In this document: positions 32,793 to 43,025 of the stretch, one piece after another | Position numbering within the stretch: position 1 is the stretch's first letter | How the letters are laid out: the number at the start of each line of letters is the position of its first letter | Source: CBDCTM01 sp965222005 | Lineage (GTDB): Bacteria > Bacteroidota > Bacteroidia > Chitinophagales > Saprospiraceae | Direction of reading: 5' to 3' | DNA: 64,000 bases | NCBI GenBank assembly: GCA_965222005.1 | Contig: OZ244935.1 | Span: 744,001 to 808,000 of the forward strand | Program-made: the position numbers and the translations under genes | The notes under the pieces: model-generated | Told to the model about the DNA's origin: nothing | What the model saw: the letters and a program-made list of their open reading frames with translations, nothing else | The model's database searches: none

Positions 32793-35700
32793 CTACCTCA
32801 GCAAGCTCACATTCCCTTTTTTTGTGAATGTGTTGCCATTATAGCATTTCACGCGGAGGTAATAGCCATATACATCCGAGCTCAGTTGCTTGCCCTTGAA
32901 AGTGCCATCCCAGCCCTGGTCTTTGGAAAAGGACTCGAACACCTTTTCACCCCATCGGTTGTAAACCACAAAGTACACCTCATCAAGACTGATACCTCTT
33001 ACTCGTAGCACATCATTTTTGTTATCCCCGTTGGGAGTGAAGGCATTGGGGAAGAATACAAAAGGTTCTTCACAGGCCGGATCAATTACGGTAATGGTAA
33101 TACGCTCACTTGCTTCACAACCACTTTCTTCATCTCTGACCAAAACGGTATATTCAGTCGTTACCTCAGGCATAGCTACAGGATTGGAAACATCCGTTCT
33201 GTCCAGGCTACTTCCCGGCTCCCAGGCATAGGTGTAATTGGGATGGCTGGTCACATTGAGCTGGATGCTGGCGCCACGCTCACAGGTGGTGTCCGGTTCA
33301 GCGGATATACTCAGTTGGTCTGCCAAATCCGTCACCTCAATCATGATGCTATCAGTAGTCATACAGCCGTACTGATTGCTCACGGAACCGAAAAATGTAA
33401 AGGATTCTGTGGCGCTAATGATCGGAGAAGCCTCATCACTCAAGTCCACAATGACCTGACTGGGGCTCCATTGATAGGTCAAAATATCGCCGGGGCTTTG
33501 AGCAATTTCAGATACAATTTCTATTGTATCTCCCTTGCAAAGGTTACTATTCGGGCCGATAAGATTAAAGTCCACCATGCGGTTAGTCACGGCGATCGAA
33601 TCGGAAGCCATGCAACCAAATTGGTCGGAGCCGATGACGTAGTAAACATCCGTGTCGCCTACATTGCCAGGCATCACATCAATTTGTGATGTATTGGCAA
33701 TTGAGTCATTTTGGTGATACCAAACGAAGGTGACATTGGGCGGGCCGGCTGCTGTGAGCGTAAAGGCTTGGTCATCGCAGGTAGTTGTATCATTGCTGGT
33801 GATCGTGAAGCCTTCCAAATTGGATTGCACGATCAGGTTTACCGTTTTCTCTGTAGAGCAGCCAGCCACATTGGAAATGACGACAGTAAATACCGTATTT
33901 TCAGTAGCCGTGGTTGATGGATTGGCTGCATCGGGATCGCTGACCAGTGCAGCAGGGCTCCAGGAATAGGTATAGCTCATATCGGGATCAGGGTTGAGAA
34001 ATACTTCCTGCTGTGGGCAGGCATTCACTTCCGGATTCATCTCCACTTCTATCAGGTCGATTTCAATAGTGTCTGTTATGCTTTGCTCACATCTCCCAAC
34101 CGTAGTGACAAGCAGTTCCACTATTAATGTTTCGCTATTATACACCGTAATGCTAGGCGATTCCACATCCGAGCTTTGTCCGTTGCTGAAGGTCCATTGC
34201 CAGCTGGCAATTGTATCGCTGGTAGTAAGTACCGTTAAATCTGTAAAATTGATAAGCGCTGTATCCGAGCAGGATAAAAAGCTGTGATCGAAGTCCACTT
34301 CCACAATGGGTGCCGGAGCTACATACACCTCCATCGATACCGTATCGGTAATACAATTGGCGCCTGCCGGCAAGGTGAGTGTAACAGTATAGGTGCCGGT
34401 ATCCGGATACGTATAGCTTACATTTGAGCCGGAAGCCGTATCATTTTGAGTGGACATATCTCCGAAGTTCCAGATGTAATGGTTCAAATTGACACCATCC
34501 ACGCTGAAATTCACCACTCCTTCTTCGCATTGATTCTGTGAAATGATAGAGGCATCCAGAGAGGTGTCAATAATATCGATTGTTATAGAATCATTGGCGA
34601 TACAATCGTACTGATTGCTTACGGCCACAAACAAAGTAACAGATCCATCCTGTGAAGTATTGATAATCGGACTGGAAGTACTGGCTCCTGACACTATGGC
34701 CGAATCGGGTGTCCATTGATACGTAAGCACGTCCTCATCATCCAGATTGACAGCGGTGATCTGAGCAGGCATGTTTTCACAGGCCAGCAAACTTCCTTGT
34801 ATTTCAAAATCCACTGCTCCTTCCGTGATAGCTACGGTATCCACTTTACTGCAACCATAGGCATCTTCTGCAATCACATAATAATACGTGTCATCCGTGA
34901 CAGGTACCACTACATCAGCGGTGCTGCCAATTATTTCATCTGCCGAATTGTACCAGCTAAAGGTTACATTGCCACTACTGCTGGCTTGTAAGGTAGCTTC
35001 TCTATCACAGGCTACAAAGTCGTCAGGCACTTCCAGATTAAAGTCATCCGGCACAATCACTAATACTTCTTTGATGATCTGGCAGGTATCAGCACCGGCC
35101 AGACTGGTGATTTGCACGGTGTAGGTAGTCGTAGAAGCTGGAGAGGCAATTGGGTTGGCTGCCTCAGGATCGCTCAAATCATCGGCAGGGTACCAATTGT
35201 AGTTGTATGTAGCATTGCCTGAGGGGTTCAGGGCTACCGGCTCGCCATTACAGGAAACTATGGTATCCTTCAGTTCAACGATAATCAGGCTGATAGTCAA
35301 ACTGGCTTCAGCAGTATCAATGCAGCCGTCGGCAGCCGTAACGATGAGCTGGGCATCAAGGGTTTGGTTGCTGTTTGTGGTTACAACGGGGTTGGGGTTA
35401 TTGGAAGTTGCTCCATTGCTAAACACCCAGCTATGGCTAATGCCAATATTATTCATGGCAACTGACAGGTCATTGAAACTGACCATGATCTGCCCTTCGG
35501 TACAATTGGAATAATTGTATTCAAAGGACGCCTCCACCATACTCGATCCTTCTACAGAAGCAGTAGCATTCACAATACATCCTGCACCATCGGAAACTAC
35601 ACAGGTATAGCTTCCACCATCCAGCCCTGTACGGTCTGACGGATCATTCATGCTTACCAGGTCCTGCCAGTCAAAATTGTAATTGCCTGAACCGCCCTGA

Positions 35701-38700
35701 ATATCGGTCACCAAAATGCTGGCAGTTTCGGTGCAAGTAGCATCCAGAGGAGCCAGATCAAGGTTGATTTGATTGGGAGCAAGTACTCTGAAGCAAGCAC
35801 CCCCGGCCACACAATTATTGGCATCGCGTACAACAATACAATAATTACCGGCCGACAAAGAACCATTAATATACACATTGCCGTCACTATCTACTATTTG
35901 CACATTCGCCGGTTGGGCAAAACCCTGCGAAAAAATGAGGTCATATTCAACCGTGCCGTCATTAGAGGTGGGGCAGGTAGTCATCACCGGATCCACAAGG
36001 ATGGTTACCGTTGCAGAGGGTACATTATCGGCAAGTACAAAAGTCAAGGTAGTCTGGCAACTTTCAATATTATCGATAACTTTTACTTCATAGGCTCCAG
36101 CAGTCAAATCAGAACGAATCGAGCCTGTAAAACCATCATTCCATTCAAAGGTATAATCGCCACTGCCACCACTGGCAGAAAGGCTCACGCTGCCATCGGA
36201 ATTGCCACAGCTGGGCTGGGCATCTACATTTACAGAAGCTTGCAAATCGTTGGAACTACTGAGGTCAACAGTGAGGAAGTTGGCGCAATCCGGATTCGAC
36301 GGATCGATCACTTCAATAAAATACCGGCCCGATGCCAAACCATTGCGTACAGCTCCTGAAAAGCCATCGCTCCAGTTGTAGGTGAAATTGGCAGGACTGA
36401 GGCTGATGCTGCCATTCGCCGCCGTACAACTGGCTGGCGTAGTGCTGGCTGAAGCAGCAGGGCCGCCTGCGGAGCCGACAGTAAAATCTTCGACAATAAA
36501 GCAATTAGCATCATTGATGTCGGTGATAGTCACCGAGTAGATGCCTGCCGCCACATTAAATGCTTGGTTGGTAGGACTCACCGGCGGAGCCCAGGTGTAT
36601 AGATAGTCGGCAGGGTTGCCACCCAGTTGGATGCTCACCTGCCCGTCACTATTGCCACACGAAGCTTCGATCACTACTACACTTTCGATCACCGGCAAAG
36701 AGCAGGAGCAGGCATCCTCTACGATCAGATCATTTACCACAACGCTGCATCCTTTGTTATCTATAATGGTGACATCGTAACTCCCACTGTTGAGATCGCT
36801 TCTGTTTTGCGGATCATTGTTGCCAGCCAGATCAGCCCAGTCAAAGGTGTAGGGGCCATTGCCGCCAGTTACTTTCAGCATGATGGAGCCTTTCAGCACA
36901 CATTCCTCATCCAGCAGCTCCACATCCACATCCAGGCGCTCCGCATCTTGAATTTCAAAACAGGCTCCCCCCGCAACACAGCCATTGGCATCTGTTACAA
37001 CAATGCAATAGCTACCGACTCCAAGGTTGCCGTTGGTGTAAATATTTCCGCCTGCATCTGTGATGAGCACCACCTCAGGGCTGGCAAATCCGGGGTCGAG
37101 TACAATATTGAAATTGATAGTAGCATCCGATTCGCCCGGACAATTGGTATATCCTACCGGATCAACGCTTACGGCAGCCCCCGCTACATCATCGGTAAGC
37201 ACAAAGCTTACAATATCCACACAACCGGTAGCCCCATTGTCTGTTACGGTTACTTCATAAATGCCCGCAGCCAGGTTGTTCCTGACCGCTCCGCTACCTC
37301 CATCGTTCCAGTTGTAGGTGTAGTTAAAACTTCCTCCCACCACATCAATGCTGACCGACCCGTTAGCCACCCCGCAATCGGGGTGCCCGGTGATGGTAGC
37401 ACTAGCCTCCAAAGGGTTGAAGGTGCCAATTTCTACTTCAATAACATTAAAGCAGCCAGTAGCTGGATCGGTAACTGTAACTGTACAGGTACCGGCTGGC
37501 AGGTTGGTCACATTATTGCCGCTGCCGCCATTGCACCATTCATATACAAAACCGAAAGGGCTGAGGGTAGCGGTGCCGTTGGACTCATTGCAGGTAGCGG
37601 GAGTAGTTTGTACAAGCGTGGCTTCAGGGCCGCCAACCGTGCCTACGGCAAAAGTTTCGCTAACTTGGCAAGTCGGATCATTGGCATCCGTAATGGTAAC
37701 TGAATAGGTGCCTGCCGCAAGGCCGGAGGCTGAAAAGCCGGTACTTACATTGGGCGACCAAACGATCGCAAAGTCGGCCGGATTGCCTGCCAAATGGATA
37801 ACTGCCTGCCCGTCACTATTGCCACACGAAGCTTCGATCACTACTACACTTTCGATCACCGGCAAAGAGCAGGAGCAGGCATCCTCTACGATCAGATCAT
37901 TTACCACAACGCTGCATCCTTTGTTATCTGTAATGGTGACATCGTAACTCCCACTGTTGAGATCGCTTCTGTTTTGCGGATCATTGTTGCCAGCCAGATC
38001 AGCCCAGTCAAAGGTGTAGGGGCCATTGCCGCCAGTTACTTTCAGCATGATGGAGCCTTTCAGCACACATTCCTCATCCAGCAGCTCCACGTCCACATCC
38101 AGGCGCTCCGCATCTTGAATTTCAAAACAGGCTCCCCCCGCAACACAGCCATTGGCATCTGTTACAACAATGCAATAGCTACCGACTCCAAGGTTGCCGT
38201 TGGTGTAAATATTTCCGCCTGCATCTGTGATGAGCACCACCTCAGGGCTGGCAAATCCGGGGTCGAGTACAATATTGAAATTGATAGTAGCATCCGACTC
38301 GCCCGGACAATTGGTATATCCTACCGGATCAACGCTTACGGCAGCCCCCGCTACATCATCGGTAAGCACAAAGCTTACAATATCCACACAACCGGTAGCC
38401 CCATTGTCTGTTACGGTTACTTCATAAATGCCCGCAGCCAGGTTGTTCCTGACCGCTCCGCTACCTCCATCGTTCCAGTTGTAGGTGTAGTTAAAACTTC
38501 CTCCCATCACATCAATGCTGACCGACCCGTTAGCCACCCCGCAATCGGGGTGCCCGGTGATGGTAGCACTAGCCTCCAAAGGGTTGAAGGTGCCAATTTC
38601 TACTTCAATAACATTAAAGCAGCCAGTAGCTGGATCGGTAACTGTAACTGTACAGGTACCGGCTGGCAGGTTAGTCACATTATTGCCGCTGCCGCCATTG

Positions 38701-40436
38701 CACCATTCATATACAAAACCGAAAGGGCTGAGGGTAGCGGTGCCGTTGGACTCATTGCAGGTAGCGGGAGTAGTTTGTACAAGCGTGGCTTCAGGGCCGC
38801 CAACCGTGCCTACGGCAAAAGTTTCGCTAACTTGGCAAGTCGGATCATTGGCATCCGTAATGGTAACTGAATAGGTGCCTGCCGCAAGGCCGGAGGCTGA
38901 AAAGCCGGTACTTACATTGGGCGACCAAACGATCGCAAAGTCGGCCGGATTGCCTGCAATATCAATTGTTGCACTTCCATTGTTCACACCACAAGCGGTT
39001 TCAATTATAGTAATATTCCTGATTACAGGGTCTTTACAATTCCCGCCAGAGCAGTTATCAATCACCGAAATTTGGGCACCATTCATATCTAATGAAGCAC
39101 AGATTTGACCTCCGCCCTGCATAAGCGATGCATGAATATCAAAGGCTGTGGTAGTACCCAACGTAATAGAATTTATATCAAAGGTGCTGGAGTTGTACAC
39201 GAAAGCATGAATGGTGTAGGACCCAATTGAAGAAACGATAAAGACTGGATTTTGGCTGATCTGTTGAATCAGCTGTCCATTGCCGAGGCTTAATAAATAT
39301 ACTACTTCAAAGCCTTGAGGTATGATACTATTTCCATCTGGGGTAGCAGAAATTTCTACTTCCTGGCCATCCAGGCAAACGGGTGAGGCATTCGGTGTCA
39401 GGCTGCCCGCGTCTGCCGGGCAGGCAGGAGGGCAATCATCATTTAGCGAAGCTATAAGCACAGCGGTACACCCATTCGCATCGGTAAGGGTAACCATATA
39501 GTTGCCTCCGGGCAAATCGGTCAAAGTATTGGTAGTAGCTCCTGTATTCCAGCTATAGGTGTACCCCGGGGTACCACCAAAGGCAGAAAGCTCAATACGT
39601 CCATTGGGTTGATTACAATCTGTATTATCATCTATATTGAAAATGCCGTCCACTTCTGAGGGTTCTGTAACTATGGCTTCATCCTCTGCAGTACATCCAT
39701 TCGCATCTGTTACCGTTACCGAGTAAGTACCTGCACTCAGCCCGGTGGGGTCGGTGCCGGTCTGGCCATCGCTCCATACAATAGTAAAAGGAGCCGTGCC
39801 GGTCATTACACTTATGTGCGCTGTACCATCATCACCGCCATTACAGGAAGGCGGTATGGAGGAGGTCATTACCCAGATGCCTTCCGGTGATAGCTCGACG
39901 GTGATGTAGCCCACAGCCGTACAGCCGTTTTCGTCCGTAACCGTGACGAAATAATCGCCTGCTGACAAATTTTCGGCGATGAAAGAAGTTTGGCCATCGC
40001 TCCAAAGAAAGGTGAAGGCACCTGTGCCACCACTCGTTTGGACTCCGGCGTGTGCATCGGCGCTTCCGTCGCAGGTCTCATAATTGGCGTTCATTTGCAA
40101 GCTGATAGCTGGCGGCTCTTCTACTGTACCGCTCGCCGTAGCCGTAGCGCCCAACTGATCCGTTACAGTCACCGTGTAAGTTCCAGGTTCCAGGTTGTCA
40201 ATACTTTGCGTGGAGGCACCATTGCTCCATGCATAGTTGTAGGGAGGTGCTCCGCCGTCGGGATTGGCCGTAATGATGCCATTTGCATCTCCATGGCAAG
40301 GAATGTTTCCTACATCTACTGTTACACTTAGGCTGAATAAGTCATTGGCAATCAATGGGTTATGGTTGATATTTGCCAGAAATGTAAACAGTACGAATAA
40401 TGAGGCGGTATAGAAACGTTGGATTAATAGCCGCAT
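32793..40436 (-). CDS. SprB-repeat / PKD-domain adhesin with type B T9SS signal
   Basis: A 2547-residue surface protein from the ATG at 40436, the first start directly before a signal peptide (MRLLIQRFYTASLFVLFTF). The N-terminal half is built of SprB-type repeats of 40-75 residues with the pattern C-x-G-x-x-x-G ... Y-x-W-S-x-G ... L-x-x-G-x-Y-x-V-T-V-T-D. It includes two near-identical 389-residue blocks (about 493-1266) and a third diverged one. The second half has PKD/Ig-like domains (WVFSNGATSNNPNPVV, WSPAALVSDPDAANP). The last about 85 residues are a CHU_C-type domain (FPNAFTPNGDNKNDVLRV, YNRWGEKVFE, WDGTFKG, GNVSLLR). It follows the SprF-like and OmpA-like genes, as expected for a SprB-like gliding or adhesion protein moved by the T9SS. 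True orthology to SprB is not claimed. Confidence 0.88.
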   Translation of the reverse strand: MRLLIQRFYTASLFVLFTFLANINHNPLIANDLFSLSVTVDVGNIPCHGDANGIITANPDGGAPPYNYAWSNGASTQSIDNLEPGTYTVTVTDQLGATATASGTVEEPPAISLQMNANYETCDGSADAHAGVQTSGGTGAFTFLWSDGQTSFIAENLSAGDYFVTVTDENGCTAVGYITVELSPEGIWVMTSSIPPSCNGGDDGTAHISVMTGTAPFTIVWSDGQTGTDPTGLSAGTYSVTVTDANGCTAEDEAIVTEPSEVDGIFNIDDNTDCNQPNGRIELSAFGGTPGYTYSWNTGATTNTLTDLPGGNYMVTLTDANGCTAVLIASLNDDCPPACPADAGSLTPNASPVCLDGQEVEISATPDGNSIIPQGFEVVYLLSLGNGQLIQQISQNPVFIVSSIGSYTIHAFVYNSSTFDINSITLGTTTAFDIHASLMQGGGQICASLDMNGAQISVIDNCSGGNCKDPVIRNITIIETACGVNNGSATIDIAGNPADFAIVWSPNVSTGFSASGLAAGTYSVTITDANDPTCQVSETFAVGTVGGPEATLVQTTPATCNESNGTATLSPFGFVYEWCNGGSGNNVTNLPAGTCTVTVTDPATGCFNVIEVEIGTFNPLEASATITGHPDCGVANGSVSIDVMGGSFNYTYNWNDGGSGAVRNNLAAGIYEVTVTDNGATGCVDIVSFVLTDDVAGAAVSVDPVGYTNCPGESDATINFNIVLDPGFASPEVVLITDAGGNIYTNGNLGVGSYCIVVTDANGCVAGGACFEIQDAERLDVDVELLDEECVLKGSIMLKVTGGNGPYTFDWADLAGNNDPQNRSDLNSGSYDVTITDNKGCSVVVNDLIVEDACSCSLPVIESVVVIEASCGNSDGQAVIHLAGNPADFAIVWSPNVSTGFSASGLAAGTYSVTITDANDPTCQVSETFAVGTVGGPEATLVQTTPATCNESNGTATLSPFGFVYEWCNGGSGNNVTNLPAGTCTVTVTDPATGCFNVIEVEIGTFNPLEASATITGHPDCGVANGSVSIDVVGGSFNYTYNWNDGGSGAVRNNLAAGIYEVTVTDNGATGCVDIVSFVLTDDVAGAAVSVDPVGYTNCPGESDATINFNIVLDPGFASPEVVLITDAGGNIYTNGNLGVGSYCIVVTDANGCVAGGACFEIQDAERLDVDVELLDEECVLKGSIMLKVTGGNGPYTFDWADLAGNNDPQNRSDLNSGSYDVTIIDNKGCSVVVNDLIVEDACSCSLPVIESVVVIEASCGNSDGQVSIQLGGNPADYLYTWAPPVSPTNQAFNVAAGIYSVTITDINDANCFIVEDFTVGSAGGPAASASTTPASCTAANGSISLSPANFTYNWSDGFSGAVRNGLASGRYFIEVIDPSNPDCANFLTVDLSSSNDLQASVNVDAQPSCGNSDGSVSLSASGGSGDYTFEWNDGFTGSIRSDLTAGAYEVKVIDNIESCQTTLTFVLADNVPSATVTILVDPVMTTCPTSNDGTVEYDLIFSQGFAQPANVQIVDSDGNVYINGSLSAGNYCIVVRDANNCVAGGACFRVLAPNQINLDLAPLDATCTETASILVTDIQGGSGNYNFDWQDLVSMNDPSDRTGLDGGSYTCVVSDGAGCIVNATASVEGSSMVEASFEYNYSNCTEGQIMVSFNDLSVAMNNIGISHSWVFSNGATSNNPNPVVTTNSNQTLDAQLIVTAADGCIDTAEASLTISLIIVELKDTIVSCNGEPVALNPSGNATYNYNWYPADDLSDPEAANPIASPASTTTYTVQITSLAGADTCQIIKEVLVIVPDDFNLEVPDDFVACDREATLQASSSGNVTFSWYNSADEIIGSTADVVVPVTDDTYYYVIAEDAYGCSKVDTVAITEGAVDFEIQGSLLACENMPAQITAVNLDDEDVLTYQWTPDSAIVSGASTSSPIINTSQDGSVTLFVAVSNQYDCIANDSITIDIIDTSLDASIISQNQCEEGVVNFSVDGVNLNHYIWNFGDMSTQNDTASGSNVSYTYPDTGTYTVTLTLPAGANCITDTVSMEVYVAPAPIVEVDFDHSFLSCSDTALINFTDLTVLTTSDTIASWQWTFSNGQSSDVESPSITVYNSETLIVELLVTTVGRCEQSITDTIEIDLIEVEMNPEVNACPQQEVFLNPDPDMSYTYSWSPAALVSDPDAANPSTTATENTVFTVVISNVAGCSTEKTVNLIVQSNLEGFTITSNDTTTCDDQAFTLTAAGPPNVTFVWYHQNDSIANTSQIDVMPGNVGDTDVYYVIGSDQFGCMASDSIAVTNRMVDFNLIGPNSNLCKGDTIEIVSEIAQSPGDILTYQWSPSQVIVDLSDEASPIISATESFTFFGSVSNQYGCMTTDSIMIEVTDLADQLSISAEPDTTCERGASIQLNVTSHPNYTYAWEPGSSLDRTDVSNPVAMPEVTTEYTVLVRDEESGCEASERITITVIDPACEEPFVFFPNAFTPNGDNKNDVLRVRGISLDEVYFVVYNRWGEKVFESFSKDQGWDGTFKGKQLSSDVYGYYLRVKCYNGNTFTKKGNVSLLR
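36638..38957 (-). repeat. 1167-bp tandem duplication inside the SprB-repeat adhesin
   Basis: 36638-37790 and 37805-38957 are almost identical, offset by 1167 bp (389 codons); I saw only a handful of substitutions (for example at 36774/37941 and 37340/38507). A third copy, toward the C-terminus of the protein, is recognisable only at the protein level. The duplication is therefore recent or has been homogenised. Confidence 0.95.
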
Positions 40437-40495
40437 GATAATATTTTGGTTTGTAAGCATTTGCTGGTGCTGTGTGATTGCTGGTTGATTAAAGC

Positions 40496-40555
40496 TATAC
40501 ACGCTTGCTAAATTGGAGTAGATTTTGAAAACACTTAATTTAGCAAGCGTGTATA
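40496..40555 (-). terminator. Perfect 19-bp inverted repeat between OmpA-like gene and adhesin
   Basis: TATACACGCTTGCTAAATT at 40496-40514 is matched by its reverse complement at 40537-40555, with a 22-nt loop. It begins 5 bp after the OmpA-like stop and ends about 60 bp before the adhesin ATG. There is only a short T run after it on the minus strand. It could be a terminator, a leaky attenuator that lowers adhesin expression relative to the partners, or an mRNA-stabilising stem. Confidence 0.6.
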
Positions 40556-40560
40556 TTGGA

Positions 40561-42990
40561 TTACTCTTCAAAATTTTCAGGCTGTGTGCTTGGTTCCTCT
40601 TCTGCAAATATCTCTACAATTTCCAGGCGCCGCTCTCTGGAAGCTGCCACACTGTAGATGGATTGCCTGGGCATCCGCGGATTGTCGCTGATACCCTCCG
40701 CTGCACGTTCCTCACCGTAGGGCTCTTCTCTCACACTTAGCTGCCCATTGGCAAAATAGGGTAGCAGCAAGCCATTGTCGAAGGCTTTAAACTGCTTAAT
40801 CATACTATCAATCCGCCTTTGGGTGAGGTTGTGGTTGTATTGGTTTTTGGCCAGCGGACTAGCATATCCCTTCAGGATTACATCTACTTTATTGCCTTGT
40901 GCCAAATAATCGGCCAATTCTTGCATAAAAATCATCAGGCGCTCATATCCGGCTCGTACTTCATCCTCAAAAAAGGATTCAACCTGCTGCTGCTTCTCAG
41001 GATCGCCGCCAAATTTTGCCTTAAATTCTTCCTTTTTTCCATAGTAGGCTGCATAAGTCTGGCCATAATTTTTAGTAGAACGGGTACTGAAAGTATTCGG
41101 ATTTGGATAATCATTATCAAAATAGAGCGGCAAAATCGGATAAGCATCCACTTGCGGGTCCAAATACAGTTTTTGCGTTAATGTGACAGGCTCTGAGATG
41201 CCCTTTGTAGATACCTCGGCGCCGTCTTCTCCAAAATCCAGCTTCCATCCAATCACTTTATACACCCCATCTACATCCAGCGGAAACAAGAAGCGATTGG
41301 AATCCTCGAGCTGCAAGATGCTGTCCTGCTTGTTCATAGTAAAATTGAACAAATCAACTGTACAGCCCGTCAGTTCTGTGGAATCGCGGCGATCATAGGT
41401 TAGTACGACCAAGTCCACCATAGGGCGCAAGTACAGCTTCTCCTCCAAAGCGGAGCTGCTGGTGATTCCCTTTGTATCGAAGACCAACTCTGCCGAGCGG
41501 TATTTGTCTTTTGTAGCAATGAGCTTGTATTCCTTGTCCGGCTCGAGCAAATAGTTGAATTCATTGTTGATCGATGCTACCAAAGGTACCGGCTCGCCGG
41601 TAGTCAGATCGATGAGTTGGACATCACAACCAGCCAAGGGCTCGCCGCTGATCTCGTTGTAGGTTAAAGCTAGCAACTTGATCTCGATCATCCGCTGATA
41701 TTGGTAAATATCGTTGCAACTAGTGCATTCCAGGCTGGTGTCGCGGCAAATTGCTCCGGGGCGGTTAGAGGTGAAAAGCCCCGATTCGCCATCCGAACTA
41801 ACCGAATAGTAGGAGTCATCGTAGCTGCTGTTTACCGGATAGCCGAGATGCACCGGAGTCCCCCACTTATCGTCCTTCTTTTTTGATTCATAAATATCAA
41901 AGCCACCTATATTTTGGTAGCCATTGCTGCTAAAAAACAACGACTGTGAAGGGCCGTAAAAGAATGGGGTAATATCATCTGCTTTGGAATTGACCACCTC
42001 AATGTTGAAAGGCTTAGAGTAGGTGCCATCCGCATTGACGAGGCTGCACCATATATCAAGCCCACCTTCACCTTCCGGCCGGTCGCTGGCGAAAAACAAA
42101 TAAGCATAGCCATTGGCTTTGTCCACTCCGTAGCTGGGCTGGGTGGCCGTATAGCCATCGAGGTTGATGTGGTTGGGCAATTTGACTGCTTCGCCCCAGT
42201 TGCCGGCCGCATCTTTGCGGCGCGAATAGATTGCACAGCGCACCTGACTGGCATTGAGGCTGTGACAAATATTGTAAAATACCTGCTGTTGGTCTTCGGT
42301 AAAGCTGGCGTGTGCCACATGCTTGTCCGGCTCATCATTGATGGAGGCATCCATCCACTCACCCTGCTCACCCTCATAGGCCAGCATGGTACGGGCAAAG
42401 GTGTTGGGAATATCCTGATCCTTTGTCTCGCTACCAAAAGAAGTGTAATAAAGCTGATCGTCAATTTTGACAGGGCTTAGTTCGGTATCGCCGGTATTGA
42501 CGAGCGTATCGAGGTGCTCAATTTCATGATCCTCCGGATTTGCCACCAGCTCTTTGGCCCACTGGCAGTCATTGATCTGTTTGTGGGCCTTGTCGGCATA
42601 TTCGCTATCAAGGGTAGTGGTGGAGTCAATATATTGAGTGAAAGCACCAATGGCAGCATCGTATTTGCCCTGGTTTTTGAGTACCTGACCGAGGCGGAAG
42701 TAGGTCAGAGGATAGGTGTTCTTTTCTTTATGCTGCACTACCTTGCGGTAATAGTTCTCAGAGGTATTATAAATGCGAAACTTGCGGGCGGATTCGGCAG
42801 CTTTGTAGTAGTTGTGAATGCTGGAATTGCCCGTTTCTTCCAATATGATTCGATAATAAGCGAGTGCAGAGGCGTAATTTTTTTTATCCACAGCTTCTTT
42901 GGCTGAGCGTTCGTATGCTTTGAGGGATTGAGCTAAGGACAGCTCGGCGAATGCCCCGACCAACAGCAGAATAAGTACTATTCTATTCAT
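40561..42990 (-). CDS. TPR / beta-propeller / CRD / OmpA-domain protein, PorE-like
   Basis: An 809-residue periplasmic or outer-membrane-associated protein. Order: signal peptide (1-20), TPR repeats (about 21-165, YYRKVVQHKEKNTYPLTYF), PD40/WD40-like beta-propeller (about 170-440; recurrent FFASDRPEGEGGLDIW and SLFFSSNGYQNIGGFDIY blades). Two carboxypeptidase-regulatory-like folds follow (about 440-605), then a C-terminal OmpA-like peptidoglycan-binding domain (about 615-795, GYASPLAKNQYNHNLTQRR). This is the domain order of PorE, a T9SS component that links the machinery to peptidoglycan. Placed between an SprF-like gene (35 bp upstream) and a type B adhesin, it is more likely a dedicated accessory than the housekeeping PorE; which of the two cannot be told from the sequence alone. 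Confidence 0.85.
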   Translation of the reverse strand: MNRIVLILLLVGAFAELSLAQSLKAYERSAKEAVDKKNYASALAYYRIILEETGNSSIHNYYKAAESARKFRIYNTSENYYRKVVQHKEKNTYPLTYFRLGQVLKNQGKYDAAIGAFTQYIDSTTTLDSEYADKAHKQINDCQWAKELVANPEDHEIEHLDTLVNTGDTELSPVKIDDQLYYTSFGSETKDQDIPNTFARTMLAYEGEQGEWMDASINDEPDKHVAHASFTEDQQQVFYNICHSLNASQVRCAIYSRRKDAAGNWGEAVKLPNHINLDGYTATQPSYGVDKANGYAYLFFASDRPEGEGGLDIWCSLVNADGTYSKPFNIEVVNSKADDITPFFYGPSQSLFFSSNGYQNIGGFDIYESKKKDDKWGTPVHLGYPVNSSYDDSYYSVSSDGESGLFTSNRPGAICRDTSLECTSCNDIYQYQRMIEIKLLALTYNEISGEPLAGCDVQLIDLTTGEPVPLVASINNEFNYLLEPDKEYKLIATKDKYRSAELVFDTKGITSSSALEEKLYLRPMVDLVVLTYDRRDSTELTGCTVDLFNFTMNKQDSILQLEDSNRFLFPLDVDGVYKVIGWKLDFGEDGAEVSTKGISEPVTLTQKLYLDPQVDAYPILPLYFDNDYPNPNTFSTRSTKNYGQTYAAYYGKKEEFKAKFGGDPEKQQQVESFFEDEVRAGYERLMIFMQELADYLAQGNKVDVILKGYASPLAKNQYNHNLTQRRIDSMIKQFKAFDNGLLLPYFANGQLSVREEPYGEERAAEGISDNPRMPRQSIYSVAASRERRLEIVEIFAEEEPSTQPENFEE

Positions 42991-43025
42991 TGGTAAAGAT
43001 TTTTTTAATGCTTTGATTAATTGGG

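Noticed and set aside
36627..38870. Two 358-residue plus-strand open frames
   Set aside because: They are antisense shadows of the duplicated 1167-bp block in the SprB-repeat adhesin, which is clearly coding on the minus strand.
40437..40607. 57-residue N-terminal extension of the SprB-repeat adhesin
   Set aside because: It would read through the 19-bp inverted repeat, overlap the end of the OmpA-like gene and push the signal peptide inside the protein.
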